This document shows, piece by piece, positions 53,993 to 62,765 of a DNA stretch of 64,000 nucleotides (its first letter is position 1; each line of letters starts with the position of its first letter). Position numbers and translations under genes: made by a program. The notes under the pieces were generated by a model that saw nothing but the letters and a program-made list of their open reading frames with translations, was not told where the DNA came from and did not search any database. Origin of the DNA: DAHUXN01 sp963811805 (GTDB lineage: Bacteria > Acidobacteriota > Terriglobia > Acidiferrales > UBA7541); the NCBI GenBank assembly GCA_963811805.1, contig CAWESU010000001.1, positions 310,001 to 374,000 of the forward strand, written 5' to 3'.

Positions 53993-55461
53993 ACGAGTCT
54001 GGACAGCTTCTTGACGATGTCGCCGGCCCATTTGTAAATGTTGTTTTCCCGGACTTGCGCGCGCATCCGGCCCATGCGGCGGCGAATCTCGATCGGCTCC
54101 ATCTCGATGGCTTCGTGAATCCGCTCGGCCATCTCATGCGGAGAATACGGGTTGACGATGAGAGCGTCGGTAAGCTCGCGGGCGGCACCGGTGAAAGGGC
54201 TCAGCACCAGCACGCCTTTGGCATCAATTTGCGCGGCCACAAATTCCTTGGCCACCAGGTTCATTCCGTCGTGCAAGGAACTGACGACTGCGAAACGGGC
54301 CATGCGGTAGAGGGCAAGGAGCGTGGAAAACGGCACGTGCTCGCGCAAGAATATGAATGGCTTCCACCCCCGGCGACCGTATTTCCAGTTGAGCGCAGCT
54401 ACGCGGCTGTCCACTTCCTCATCCAGCCGGCGATATTCCTCGACTTGCGTCCGGCTGGGGACACCCGCCTGGATGAAAACCACGCGGCCGCGGTACTCGG
54501 GATAGCGCTCGAGCAGGTGATCCAGGGCTTCGATGCGCTCGGGTAGGCCTTTGGTGTAATCGAGACGATCCGCGCCGATCCCTATAATGTGATCCTTCGT
54601 CAAACGATACTTGCGGCGGAAGAAGGCCACTATTTTTTCGGTTTGCTGAGAGGAGGCGCGCCGTGAAACGTCATCAAAGTCGATACTGATGGGAAACGCG
54701 CGGATCTTAGTCATATGGCCGCGATAGACGATTGCAGAGCGCTCGCGGTCGGGTCGAGATTCAAGTTCGCGGTCCACCGTTGCCATGAAATTGTCACAGT
54801 GGTAGCGGGTGTGGAAACCGAGGATGTCGTTTCCCAGGAGTCCTTGGAGAATTTCATGCTTCCAGGGGCAGATGCGAAACACTTCAGGGTTCGGCCAGGG
54901 GATATGCCAAAAGTGGGCGAGGATCGCACGCGGACAGCGGGCGCGGAGCAGAAGAGGTAAAAGGGCGAAATGGTAATCCTGTATAAAGACGAACGCTGGA
55001 TCGTCGCCGATTTCCGCGGCGACGCTTTCCGCAAATAGGCGGTTCACTTCGGCGTAGGTATTCCACTGTTTCAGGCGAAAGACCGGGCGCCGGTAAGCAA
55101 TATGACAGAGCGGCCAAAAGGCTGAGTTCGCAAAACCGTAGTAGTAGCCTTCTTCTTGCTGCTTGGTCAAGGAGACGCGCTTAAGGCGGTAGGTAGGATG
55201 ATCGGGGGGCACATCAACAAAACCGGCGGCATCGCTCGTTTCTGCATCGGCATCGCCGCTGCCGTGCGCCACCCAAAGGCCGCGGCTGGACTGCATGACA
55301 GGATCAAGCGCCGCGGTCATGCCGCTGGCGGCGCGCAGCCATTCGATCTTGCCGTTTCGGAAGACGTGCATGTAGGGCTCGCGGTTGGACACGGCGACGA
55401 ACTTGGCACTCCGGAGCTTGGTGCGGATCAGATGGCGCAAACTCTCGCGAGTTTCCGGCAA
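53989..55461 (-). CDS. otsA: Trehalose-6-phosphate synthase (GT20)
   Basis: This 490-aa GT-B glycosyltransferase transfers glucose from UDP/ADP/GDP-glucose to glucose-6-phosphate. Typical segments are FIQDYHFALLP, FWHIPWPNPEVFRICPWKHE, LGFHTRYHCDNF, IGIGADRLDYTKGLPERI and the C-terminal LHDGMNLVAKEFVA. The N-terminal sugar-phosphate loop is SGMTAALDPV, where classical OtsA has a GGL element; the acceptor may therefore differ slightly. The start is TTG 55461 with AGGAGG 4 nt upstream. First gene of the otsA-otsB-DUF5752-treT operon. Confidence 0.88.
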   Translation of the reverse strand: MPETRESLRHLIRTKLRSAKFVAVSNREPYMHVFRNGKIEWLRAASGMTAALDPVMQSSRGLWVAHGSGDADAETSDAAGFVDVPPDHPTYRLKRVSLTKQQEEGYYYGFANSAFWPLCHIAYRRPVFRLKQWNTYAEVNRLFAESVAAEIGDDPAFVFIQDYHFALLPLLLRARCPRAILAHFWHIPWPNPEVFRICPWKHEILQGLLGNDILGFHTRYHCDNFMATVDRELESRPDRERSAIVYRGHMTKIRAFPISIDFDDVSRRASSQQTEKIVAFFRRKYRLTKDHIIGIGADRLDYTKGLPERIEALDHLLERYPEYRGRVVFIQAGVPSRTQVEEYRRLDEEVDSRVAALNWKYGRRGWKPFIFLREHVPFSTLLALYRMARFAVVSSLHDGMNLVAKEFVAAQIDAKGVLVLSPFTGAARELTDALIVNPYSPHEMAERIHEAIEMEPIEIRRRMGRMRAQVRENNIYKWAGDIVKKLSRLV

Positions 55462-55761
55462 TAGCCCTCCTGGAAAGTAGCCGCCGGAGTCACGGCCTTT
55501 TTTTGAGCAAAGGTGAACGAATTCGCGTGAACCGACTCGTCAGAAGCAGGGCGGGCTGTCCCGTAAACGGCATTAGAAGGGACAAGGGGCCTGATTAAGA
55601 CGGGCGACGAACCTCCCGTCTCAGAGACAATTATATCAACATGATGAACGATGCTCCAGGACAATTGGCCGGAATTGGGGATGGCTGTTCGTCGGGAGCG
55701 GGGCGATTTTGGTGGTGACGTCGGCGGCAGCGACGAGCGCGAAGGCGGCACGGGAGCTGGA
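55462..55761 (-). promoter_or_regulatory. Trehalose operon 5' leader and candidate promoter
   Basis: No gene is supported here. A TATAAT occurs on the minus strand at 55635-55630, with only a weak -35 upstream. This would give a ~160-nt leader. A hairpin GACGGG (55599-55604) / CCCGTC (55615-55620) and the palindrome GTCTCAGAGAC (55618-55628) lie in it. Confidence 0.4.
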
Positions 55762-56916
55762 TTAGGATTCGGGGAGGACGCCGGAAGAGGCGGCGGCGAC
55801 GCGGTCGCGCGTGGTGTTCTTGACGAGATACATGGCTTCGTCGGCGAGATGGAGAAGGCCGGCTTTGTCGGCGGAGTCGACGGGAAAAGAAGCGACACCG
55901 ACGCTGGCGGTGAGGTGAATATCGAGGCCTTCGTCTTTGAGCCAAGAAGTCTTCTTGATAAGCGAATGCAGGCGGCGCGCGACGCGGCAGGCGTTCTCCT
56001 TGGAGGTTTGCGGGAGGAGCAGGACAAATTCATCGCCGCCATAGCGAAAGGCGAAGTCGATGAGGCGGCAGTTGTTTTTGATCATGGTGCCGATTTCGCC
56101 GAGGAGCTTCGATCCGGTCAGATGGCCGTGGGTGTCGTTGACGCTCTTGAAATGATCGAGGTCGATGAAGATGATGGAAAATTCGTAGCTGTAACGATGA
56201 GAGCGGTAAATCTCGGTGTCCAGCATGAAATTCAAATGGCGGGCGTTGTAAAGAGTGGTGCAATCGTCGGTGATGGTGAGCTCGTGAATACGCTGGACGT
56301 GGCGGGCGTTTTCGATGGCGATGGCGGCATAGTCGGCGAGAGCTTCGAGAAGCGCGAGCTCGCGCGGGCTGAAACCTTCTTCGCCAATGCAATTGATGAG
56401 CTCGATGACGCCGAGACACTGGTCGCGGAAGCGTACCGGGACGGCGACGATGGAGCGGGTTTGCATTTTGGTCTTGTCGTCGACTTGCGCAAAGAAGCGC
56501 GAGTCGGTGCGCGTGTCGGGAACGACGACAACTTCTCCGGTTTGCGCAACCCAGCCGGCAATGCCCTGCCCGAGCTTGATGCGGACGTCCTTGAGGGCTT
56601 CGGCGCCTTCGCCGGTAGCAATTTCGAAGTAGAGCTCCTGCTTTTCCGTGTCCATCAAGAGCAGCGACCAAGTGTCGGGATGCAAAACTTCGTTGATTTT
56701 CTCCATGATGGTGCGGAGAACCTGGTCAAGCTGCAGAGAAGAGGTGAGCGCCTTGCCGAGTTCGTGGAAGACTGAGACTTCGTTGGCGTCGGGCTCGACG
56801 CGAACGGTGGCGGGGCTGCGGCGGCGTTCGATTCCGTGGAAGGGCTTTGGTTCAGACACTTTAAGTTTAGGGGCGCCGAAGGCCGCGCCGGTCTCGTGCA
56901 GTTTACCCTCGGGCAT
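55762..56916 (-). CDS. Diguanylate cyclase with N-terminal GAF domain
   Basis: This 384-aa protein makes cyclic di-GMP. It has a GAF sensor domain (about residues 45-190, with GIAGWVAQTGEVVVVPDTRTD) and a GGDEF domain (about 205-375). The active site is RYGGDEF. The inhibitory I-site RLID sits five residues upstream, so product feedback is likely. No membrane segment is seen; it is probably cytoplasmic with an unknown GAF ligand. ATG 56916 is preferred because a TATAAT lies exactly 7 nt upstream with a matching -35. The longer frame to 56997 would cross that promoter. Confidence 0.9.
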   Translation of the reverse strand: MPEGKLHETGAAFGAPKLKVSEPKPFHGIERRRSPATVRVEPDANEVSVFHELGKALTSSLQLDQVLRTIMEKINEVLHPDTWSLLLMDTEKQELYFEIATGEGAEALKDVRIKLGQGIAGWVAQTGEVVVVPDTRTDSRFFAQVDDKTKMQTRSIVAVPVRFRDQCLGVIELINCIGEEGFSPRELALLEALADYAAIAIENARHVQRIHELTITDDCTTLYNARHLNFMLDTEIYRSHRYSYEFSIIFIDLDHFKSVNDTHGHLTGSKLLGEIGTMIKNNCRLIDFAFRYGGDEFVLLLPQTSKENACRVARRLHSLIKKTSWLKDEGLDIHLTASVGVASFPVDSADKAGLLHLADEAMYLVKNTTRDRVAAASSGVLPES

Positions 56917-56923
56917 CGCTGGC

Positions 56924-56952
56924 ATTATAGGTTGGCAAGGCGGTAACTGCAA
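56924..56952 (-). promoter_or_regulatory. Promoter of the diguanylate cyclase gene (leaderless type)
   Basis: On the minus strand TTGCAG (56952-56947), a 17-bp spacer and TATAAT (56929-56924) precede ATG 56916 by 7 nt. Transcription would start at or next to the start codon. Confidence 0.68.
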
Positions 56953-57020
56953 CGGGTTGCGGCGGGGGCAGTGCGCAAAAGGCAATCTTTCGGTCATGGT
57001 ACTGTGCCCGCGAGCTTCGA

Positions 57021-57049
57021 TTGACAGTGATTGGATGGCCGCCTATATT
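57021..57049 (+). promoter_or_regulatory. Promoter of the RodZ-like gene
   Basis: A perfect TTGACA (57021-57026), a 17-bp spacer and TATATT (57044-57049) precede ATG 57080. The predicted leader is ~24 nt with no clear Shine-Dalgarno sequence. Confidence 0.72.
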
Positions 57050-57079
57050 TTTTAGTGAGCCAGTTCAGCGACGTCCGCA

Positions 57080-58027
57080 ATGAGTTCAACAAGTACGTTC
57101 GGCGAACACCTAAAACGTGAGCGCGAGATGCGCGGCGTGTCGCTGGAAGAGATTTCGGCGGCGACGCGGATCAGTGTGAAGTTCCTGGAAGCGCTGGAAA
57201 ACGAGCACTGGGCGCAGCTTCCGGGGGGGATTTTCAATCGCGGATTCATCCGCTCGGTGGCGCGATTTTTGGGGATGGATGAGGACAATCTGGTGGCGGA
57301 ATACGCGCTGGAAACCCGCGAGCGGCCGGAAATTGCGGTGTGGACCAGAGAGCCGGTGCGCAAGCGGCCGAACTGGTTCGCGATTGTAGGAGCGATTGTG
57401 GTGATGGCGCTGGTGATTGCGGGCGGGTGGTATGTGCATCGCGCGTACGGGCCGGCGATCAGCGCGTGGCACGAGAGCCACCCGATTTTCAGGACGGTGA
57501 TGGCGAAGTTGCGGCACAAGAAGGGGGCGGCGGATGCGCCGGCGAGCGCGGCGCCCACGCCAGCGTTGAGTGCGCCACAGACGACACCCGCGACGGGACA
57601 AACGACGGCTGCGGGAAATGCGCCGAGCCAGGTGAGCGGAGCAGTGGCGAATTCGGCGGCGACAAATGGACAGGCGCCGGGCGCGAACGGTCAAACCGGA
57701 GCCGTGGCGGGCAAACCGCAGACGGCGAGCGGCGCGGCGGCCACGTCGAACAGTTCCGGCGTGATGGAGCTGAAGGTGGAGGCGGGAGAAACTTCGACGG
57801 TGACGGTGAGCGCGGACGGAAAAGTGGTGTTCTCCGGCAGGCTGGAAGCGCTGAAGACGCTGACGCTGCATGCGGCGAACAGTTTTACGGTGACGGCGAG
57901 CAAGTCGAACGCGGTGCTGTTAGAGCTGGACGGCCGCACGGTGCCGCCGCTGGGCCCGCCAAACGAGCCGGGGAAAATCACGTTGACACGGGATAACCTG
58001 AAATCCAATCCAGGAGACGAATATTAG
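57080..58027 (+). CDS. RodZ-like helix-turn-helix membrane protein (DUF4115)
   Basis: This 315-aa protein has a cytoplasmic Cro/CI-type HTH at residues 8-75 (REREMRGVSLEEISAATRIS...FNRGFIRSVARFLGMDED, named by its ends). A single membrane helix follows at about 103-120 (WFAIVGAIVVMALVIAGGW). Then comes an Ala/Gly/Thr-rich linker of ~80 residues and a C-terminal DUF4115-type beta domain. This is the RodZ layout, which links MreB to cell-shape control. No mre genes are adjacent, so the exact role is inferred. Confidence 0.85.
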   Translation: MSSTSTFGEHLKREREMRGVSLEEISAATRISVKFLEALENEHWAQLPGGIFNRGFIRSVARFLGMDEDNLVAEYALETRERPEIAVWTREPVRKRPNWFAIVGAIVVMALVIAGGWYVHRAYGPAISAWHESHPIFRTVMAKLRHKKGAADAPASAAPTPALSAPQTTPATGQTTAAGNAPSQVSGAVANSAATNGQAPGANGQTGAVAGKPQTASGAAATSNSSGVMELKVEAGETSTVTVSADGKVVFSGRLEALKTLTLHAANSFTVTASKSNAVLLELDGRTVPPLGPPNEPGKITLTRDNLKSNPGDEY

Positions 58028-58991
58028 CGACGGAACGCGCAGTGCGGCTTGCGCGGAGTTTTTGTTCGGGAATCCGAAGCCCGAGCGGAAGCTGGCGGTG
58101 TGCACGGGCTTAGTGGAACTGAGCGGACCGGAGCGCGCCGAAATTCTGGCCGTGCTGGCGATGGACGATATCGAAGGCGTCGCGCATGGAGCGGCGAAGG
58201 CGCTGACGAACGTACACACAGAGAATTTTTTGGCGGCGCTGGCGCGGGAGGATGCGGCACCGCAGCTCGTGCAATATTGCGCGGCGAACCTCGCGGGCGA
58301 AGCGGGAATTGCGGACGCGCTAGTGAAAAATGCTTGGTGCCCGGCGAGCGCACTGGCAAAAGTCGCGAAGAAATTGTCGACGGCGAGCATACAGTTGCTG
58401 CTCGATGACTTGGAGCGGCTGACTTCGTCTCCGGCGCTGGTGGACGCGCTCGCGGCATCGCCGAACGCGAATCCGGAGCAGTGCGGTTTGCTTGAGGAGC
58501 TGCGAAAAGGCGAGCCCGAAGCTGCGGAATTGAACGAAGCGGTGCAGGCCGCGGAGCCGGATCCCACGAAACGCAAAACGCTGCTGGAGCGGCTGGCGAA
58601 GATGAACGTGCTGGAACGCGTGAAGCTGGCACTGACCGGCGGTCGCGAAGAACGCATCGTGCTGATTCGCGACTCCAACAAAGTGGTGCAGCGGTCGGTG
58701 CTGCAGTCGCCGCGGTTGACCGAAGCGGAGGTGGAAAGCTTCGCGTCGATGACCACGCTGACGATGGAAATCCTGCGGATCATCGCGCACAACCGGCTGT
58801 GGATGAAAAGCTACTCGATTGTGAAGAATTTGATTTTCAATTCGAAGACGCCGCTGGACATCACCATGCACCAACTGGCGCGGTTGACGCCGCGGGATCT
58901 GAAGATTCTGAGCGCGAGCAAGAGCGTTCCGGAGACGCTGCGGTCAACGGCCGCGAAAATGATCGTCAAGCGGAGTGCGAAGCCGGAATGA
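58023..58991 (+). CDS. Helical-repeat protein of unknown function, possible ATT start
   Basis: This ~322-aa alpha-helical, Ala/Leu-rich protein recalls HEAT-like or DUF2336-type helical repeats, without a clear catalytic motif. The frame is coding upstream of the first conventional start (TTG 58062). An ATT at 58023 sits 6 nt after AGGAG (58012-58016), overlaps the rodZ stop TAG, and would give an N-terminus ISDGTRSAACAEFLFGNP. TTG 58062 has only a GGAG 3 nt away. The first is favoured but unproven. It is co-directional and overlapping with the RodZ-like gene. Confidence 0.65.
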   Translation: MSDGTRSAACAEFLFGNPKPERKLAVCTGLVELSGPERAEILAVLAMDDIEGVAHGAAKALTNVHTENFLAALAREDAAPQLVQYCAANLAGEAGIADALVKNAWCPASALAKVAKKLSTASIQLLLDDLERLTSSPALVDALAASPNANPEQCGLLEELRKGEPEAAELNEAVQAAEPDPTKRKTLLERLAKMNVLERVKLALTGGREERIVLIRDSNKVVQRSVLQSPRLTEAEVESFASMTTLTMEILRIIAHNRLWMKSYSIVKNLIFNSKTPLDITMHQLARLTPRDLKILSASKSVPETLRSTAAKMIVKRSAKPE

Positions 58992-59125
58992 GAGGCGGCG
59001 CGTGAATCGAGACACGTGCACCGGAGCTCAGGGAAACAATAGTTCGCGTGGATGAAGGGCGCGGTTACTTCCCGACAGAGAAATTTCCCCGATTCCCTGA
59101 AATGACAAACCACGAGAGTGAGATT

Positions 59126-60535
59126 TTACTTTTTTGCGGCGGGAGCGAGGGAGGCGGAGACTTGTTTGGCGTAGGCGCGGGCGTGGGCGAGGATGGCAGG
59201 CTCGTCGAGGGTGAGCATGCGACGATGGTCCATGACTAAGCGGCCGGCGATGATGACGGAGTCGACGTCGGAGGATTTGAGCGCGTAGACGAGTTCGGAA
59301 TAAACGTTGTAGCTCGGCGTGGCGTGAGGCGCGTCGGTGCGAATCACGATTACATCTGCTTTCTTTCCTGCCTCGATGGAACCGATCTCTTTTTCCATGT
59401 GAAGGGCGCGGGCACCATTGATGGTGGCCATGGCGACGACCTGCTCGGCAGGCAGAGCAGTCGGGTCCATGTGAGCGAGCTTCTGGAGTTTGGCGGCGAG
59501 GTCCATTTCTTCGAAGAGGTCGAGGTTGTTGTTGCTGGCGGCGCCGTCGGTGCCGAGGCCGACGGGAACGCCGGCGGCAATGAGACTGACTACGGGGCTG
59601 GTGCCGTCGGCGAGCTTCATGTTGCTGGAAGGATTGTTCACGCAGCCGACGTCGTGGCTGGCGAGCAGTTGCATGTCGCCCGCATCAACCCAGACGCAAT
59701 GAGCGGCGGTGACATCGGGGCCGAGAAAGCCGATATTTTCGAGATAGGCGGTCGGCGAGAGGCCGTACTTTGCGCGGCTCTGACCGCTTTCGAAAGGGGC
59801 TTCGGCGAGGTGAATCAGAATTGGCACGTGGTATTTGCGGGCGAGCGCGGCGGCGGCTTGAAGGGTTTCGGTGGAGCAAGTGTAAATGGAGTGCGGGGCG
59901 ACGGCGGGAGTGATGAGCGGATCGCCCTGCCAGCGCTTAATGTAATTTTCCGTATAGGCGAGCATCTGCGGGACGGATTTGTTGTCCGGCACGGGAAAAT
60001 CGATGAAGGTCTCGCCGAGGACACCGCGCATGCCGGCGTCTTTTGTGACTCGGGCGACGTTGTCTTCGAAATAGTACATGTCGGCGTAGGTGGTGATGCC
60101 GCCGCGGAGCATTTCCAAAATGCCGAGGCGCGTGCCCCACTCGACGAAGTCGGGTGTGACGTTGCGGGCCTCGGCGGGGAAGATGTATTTCTGAAGCCAA
60201 TCGTTGAGAGGGAGATCGTCAGAGAGGCCGCGAAAGAGGGTCATGGCTGCGTGGGTGTGGCCATCGATGAGGCCGGGCGTGACGAGTTGGCCGCCGGCGT
60301 CGATGGTGCGGGTGGCGTCGTAGCGCGAGGCGAGGTCTTGCGCGGGGCCGACGGCGACGATGGAGTCGCCGCGGATGGCGACCGCGCCGTCGTCGTAGAC
60401 GTGGCGTGCGGAATCCATGGTGATGACCGTGCCGTGGACGATGAGAAGGTCGACGCGCTCCTGCGCGCGCGAAGGCGCGGCGAAAAAGATCAACAGCACC
60501 GACAGAAAAAGAAAAAATGAGCGGTAGCGTTTCAC
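59126..60535 (-). CDS. Exported amidohydrolase, MTA/SAH deaminase-like
   Basis: This 469-aa metal-dependent amidohydrolase belongs to the group of 5'-methylthioadenosine/S-adenosylhomocysteine deaminases and related hydrolases. Metal ligands are in DGHTHAAM (~89-96), HLAEA, AHCVW and GLGTDGAASNNNLDL. The N-terminus (MKRYRSFFLFLSVLLIFFAAPSRAQ) is a signal peptide, which is unusual for a nucleoside deaminase and implies a periplasmic site. The nearby salvage genes fit degradation of imported nucleosides, but the substrate could also be a different N-heterocycle. Confidence 0.85.
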   Translation of the reverse strand: MKRYRSFFLFLSVLLIFFAAPSRAQERVDLLIVHGTVITMDSARHVYDDGAVAIRGDSIVAVGPAQDLASRYDATRTIDAGGQLVTPGLIDGHTHAAMTLFRGLSDDLPLNDWLQKYIFPAEARNVTPDFVEWGTRLGILEMLRGGITTYADMYYFEDNVARVTKDAGMRGVLGETFIDFPVPDNKSVPQMLAYTENYIKRWQGDPLITPAVAPHSIYTCSTETLQAAAALARKYHVPILIHLAEAPFESGQSRAKYGLSPTAYLENIGFLGPDVTAAHCVWVDAGDMQLLASHDVGCVNNPSSNMKLADGTSPVVSLIAAGVPVGLGTDGAASNNNLDLFEEMDLAAKLQKLAHMDPTALPAEQVVAMATINGARALHMEKEIGSIEAGKKADVIVIRTDAPHATPSYNVYSELVYALKSSDVDSVIIAGRLVMDHRRMLTLDEPAILAHARAYAKQVSASLAPAAKK

Positions 60536-60595
60536 GATTTGACCCGACCGTCAGCCGAGTCGGGATTATCGCAGAAAATAGCCCGGTTGCGCGCG

Positions 60596-60988
60596 TTACA
60601 AATGAGAGGAATCGAAGGGGCGCGGCAGGAGATTGAGGGAGCGCTCGCGTTCCACTTTGCCGTGAAGATTGGCGAGGATGACGGGAATATCGTTACAGAA
60701 TTCCCAGATGATCTGGCGGCAAGCGCCGCAGGGTGGCGTGAGCGCATCGGAGTCGGTGACGATGGCGATGGCGTCGAATTCGCGTTCGCCTTCGGAGAGG
60801 GCTTTGAAAATGGCGACGCGCTCGGCGCAAAGGGTGAGGCCGTAGCTGGCGTTTTCGATGTTGCAGCCGCTGAAGATGCGGCCAGATTTGGCGCGTACGG
60901 CGGCGCCGACGCGAAATTTGGAGAAGGGTGCGTGGGCGTGCTCGCGGGCAGCGCGGGCGGCGGCGATGAGCTGGTCGTCGGTGGACAT
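60596..60988 (-). CDS. cdd: Cytidine deaminase
   Basis: This ~130-aa homotetrameric-type cytidine deaminase converts (deoxy)cytidine to (deoxy)uridine. Catalytic CAE: the zinc-binding Cys and Glu are in TLCAERVAI, and PPCGACRQII supplies the other two cysteines. SGCNIENASYG is conserved. ATG 60988 was chosen; ATG 61003 adds five residues. No strong ribosome-binding site precedes either. It lies in a nucleoside-salvage neighbourhood. Confidence 0.92.
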   Translation of the reverse strand: MSTDDQLIAAARAAREHAHAPFSKFRVGAAVRAKSGRIFSGCNIENASYGLTLCAERVAIFKALSEGEREFDAIAIVTDSDALTPPCGACRQIIWEFCNDIPVILANLHGKVERERSLNLLPRPFDSSHL

Positions 60989-61081
60989 TGGGAGATTATG
61001 CACCTAAATTCGCCTGGGCGGTTTGACTCGAATATTGCCGCTGAAAATGATGCCCGGCGGCGTGCGAGGAAAAGCTGAAAG

Positions 61082-62599
61082 CTAGTGGGGTGCTGCGGCG
61101 TTGGGCAGGAGTTTATCGGGGCGGCGATATTCGAAGATGCCGAACGGGTCACTGCCGAGCAGGATACGATCAGGCTCAACGAGAATGGTGTCGAACTTGA
61201 CGATCGATTGATCTGAAGCGGAAAGACAATACGATGCTTCCAGTTCGCCCTGTTGATCCAGGTGAATGAGATTCGCTCCGATGACGGCCCAAACGTCGGA
61301 ATTCGCGGAATCTACGCCGATGGCATCGACTAGCGGATTGGATGTTGGGACGTCTGCGTGATGGATCAGCTGCACCCCAAGCCGCATTCTTCCTTCGCCC
61401 TGACCTCTTGCGCTGCGCGTTCCTGGCGTTCCAGCGAGGGGGCTACTCCCCGGCGCATCTGCCGCGGTGGGCCCGCCGGACGCCGGCGCGTCCTTGCCCG
61501 ATGCGGAGTTCGCTGCCGTGCTCGCGCCCGCGAGAGCGCTGTTCACCGTCCAGTTGGAGTTGTTGGACGCGGAAATTGGCAAGGCAAATTCGTAGGCGCG
61601 AATTCCATAGGCATCATATTTCCGGATGGTCGGCACCGGAGTGGCGGGATCGACGACGTTGACATAAACGTTCCCGGCGGAATCACCGTAAAACCAGGGA
61701 CGATTCGTAGTGGGTTGGGAATCCTGCGGTTGTTCCGTGCAACTGAGGATATCCGGATCGCACTTTTCCATGGGGGTGGGAATGTCTCCAAAGCTGCGGT
61801 ACAACTCTCCGCGGGCGTCGTCGTAAACGTCCACGAGATGCTGCGAGGACAGGCTGGCCACCGCGACTTGACCGTCGGGCAACGGTTCGACCGAGATGGG
61901 CGCCAGCACATGAATTTTGCCGATAAGGACTCCCTTCGCGGAATAAATTTTGACGGCATTAGCGGCAAGGTCAGCGACGAAGACACGCCCGGCGGAGTCG
62001 ACCTGAAGATCCGCGCCGTTGAGGATGGAGGAATCGGCCGAAGAGCGGAGCGAGGACACCGCCGGCACCTGGCCGATTTGTTTGCCGTCGGAGGAGTAAA
62101 TCATGGCGGCGGCTCCGGGAGCGGTCAAGACGTAATAATTCCCGGACGGGCCGCGGCGAATCGTACGCAAACCGGCGCCAACATCGGGGAAAATGCGCGC
62201 GAGAGGAGCCAAACATTGTTCACTGCCCTGCGGTCTGACCGTGACGCTTTGCTGGACCTGTGCAATTGTTAATTTTACGTCCAAAGTCGCAGGCGAATTG
62301 GCGAGGAGATGAATGTCGGTTTGCTCGAAAGATTCAAAGCCCTGCACTTCGATCAACAAGTGGTACGTTCCCGGCGCAACCTTGGAGAAAGAGTAGCGGC
62401 CCCTGTTGTCGGTGATGGCCGTATGATCGGAATTGTTCGCGGAATTGATCAGGTGAACGATGGCGTTTACAACTGCCGCGCCGCTGGGGTCGGTGACCGT
62501 GCCCTGCAGCGAGGTTAACGACTGGCTCCAAGCTGGAGTGCCTCCCCAAAACAGAATGGATATCCACGCCGCCACACTGCATATTGCCAAGCCGCGTTT
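61082..62599 (-). CDS. Exported carboxypeptidase-regulatory-domain propeller protein
   Basis: This 505-aa secreted protein has a signal peptide, then a CarboxypepD_reg-like domain (about residues 28-110, LQGTVTDPSGAAVVNAIVHL...GRYSFSKVAPGTYHLLIEVQGF, named by its ends). A beta-propeller-like region follows (repeats such as VFVADLAANAVKIYSAKG). A low-complexity Ser/Ala/Pro/Gly stretch lies near 365-400. GTG 62599 is preferred: GAGGG sits 7 nt upstream and the signal peptide begins there. An ATG at 62650 is alternative. Such regulatory domains precede TonB receptors in this phylum, but no TonB barrel follows. Function unknown. Confidence 0.7.
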   Translation of the reverse strand, partial: KRGLAICSVAAWISILFWGGTPAWSQSLTSLQGTVTDPSGAAVVNAIVHLINSANNSDHTAITDNRGRYSFSKVAPGTYHLLIEVQGFESFEQTDIHLLANSPATLDVKLTIAQVQQSVTVRPQGSEQCLAPLARIFPDVGAGLRTIRRGPSGNYYVLTAPGAAAMIYSSDGKQIGQVPAVSSLRSSADSSILNGADLQVDSAGRVFVADLAANAVKIYSAKGVLIGKIHVLAPISVEPLPDGQVAVASLSSQHLVDVYDDARGELYRSFGDIPTPMEKCDPDILSCTEQPQDSQPTTNRPWFYGDSAGNVYVNVVDPATPVPTIRKYDAYGIRAYEFALPISASNNSNWTVNSALAGASTAANSASGKDAPASGGPTAADAPGSSPLAGTPGTRSARGQGEGRMRLGVQLIHHADVPTSNPLVDAIGVDSANSDVWAVIGANLIHLDQQGELEASYCLSASDQSIVKFDTILVEPDRILLGSDPFGIFEYRRPDKLLPNAAAPH

Positions 62600-62765
62600 C
62601 ACGAAAGAGCCCTCAAACACGAATCTATAGTAGGTCCGAAAGAAAATCATACCGCGCCCAAACGCTACGGATGATGCGGAAATTGTCAAGAATGTTGCAT
62701 TACGCTTGGCCATGGATGGCACCGTTTGGGACTCGAGCGGGGGTGCAGATCACACACCGATGGAG

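Noticed and set aside
55651..56775. 374-aa Glu/Asp/Gly-rich plus-strand frame
   Set aside because: It is the antisense shadow of the GAF-GGDEF gene.
59324..60520. 398-aa plus-strand frame opposite the amidohydrolase
   Set aside because: Gly/Asp-rich shadow translation; the minus strand has the signal peptide and metal motifs.
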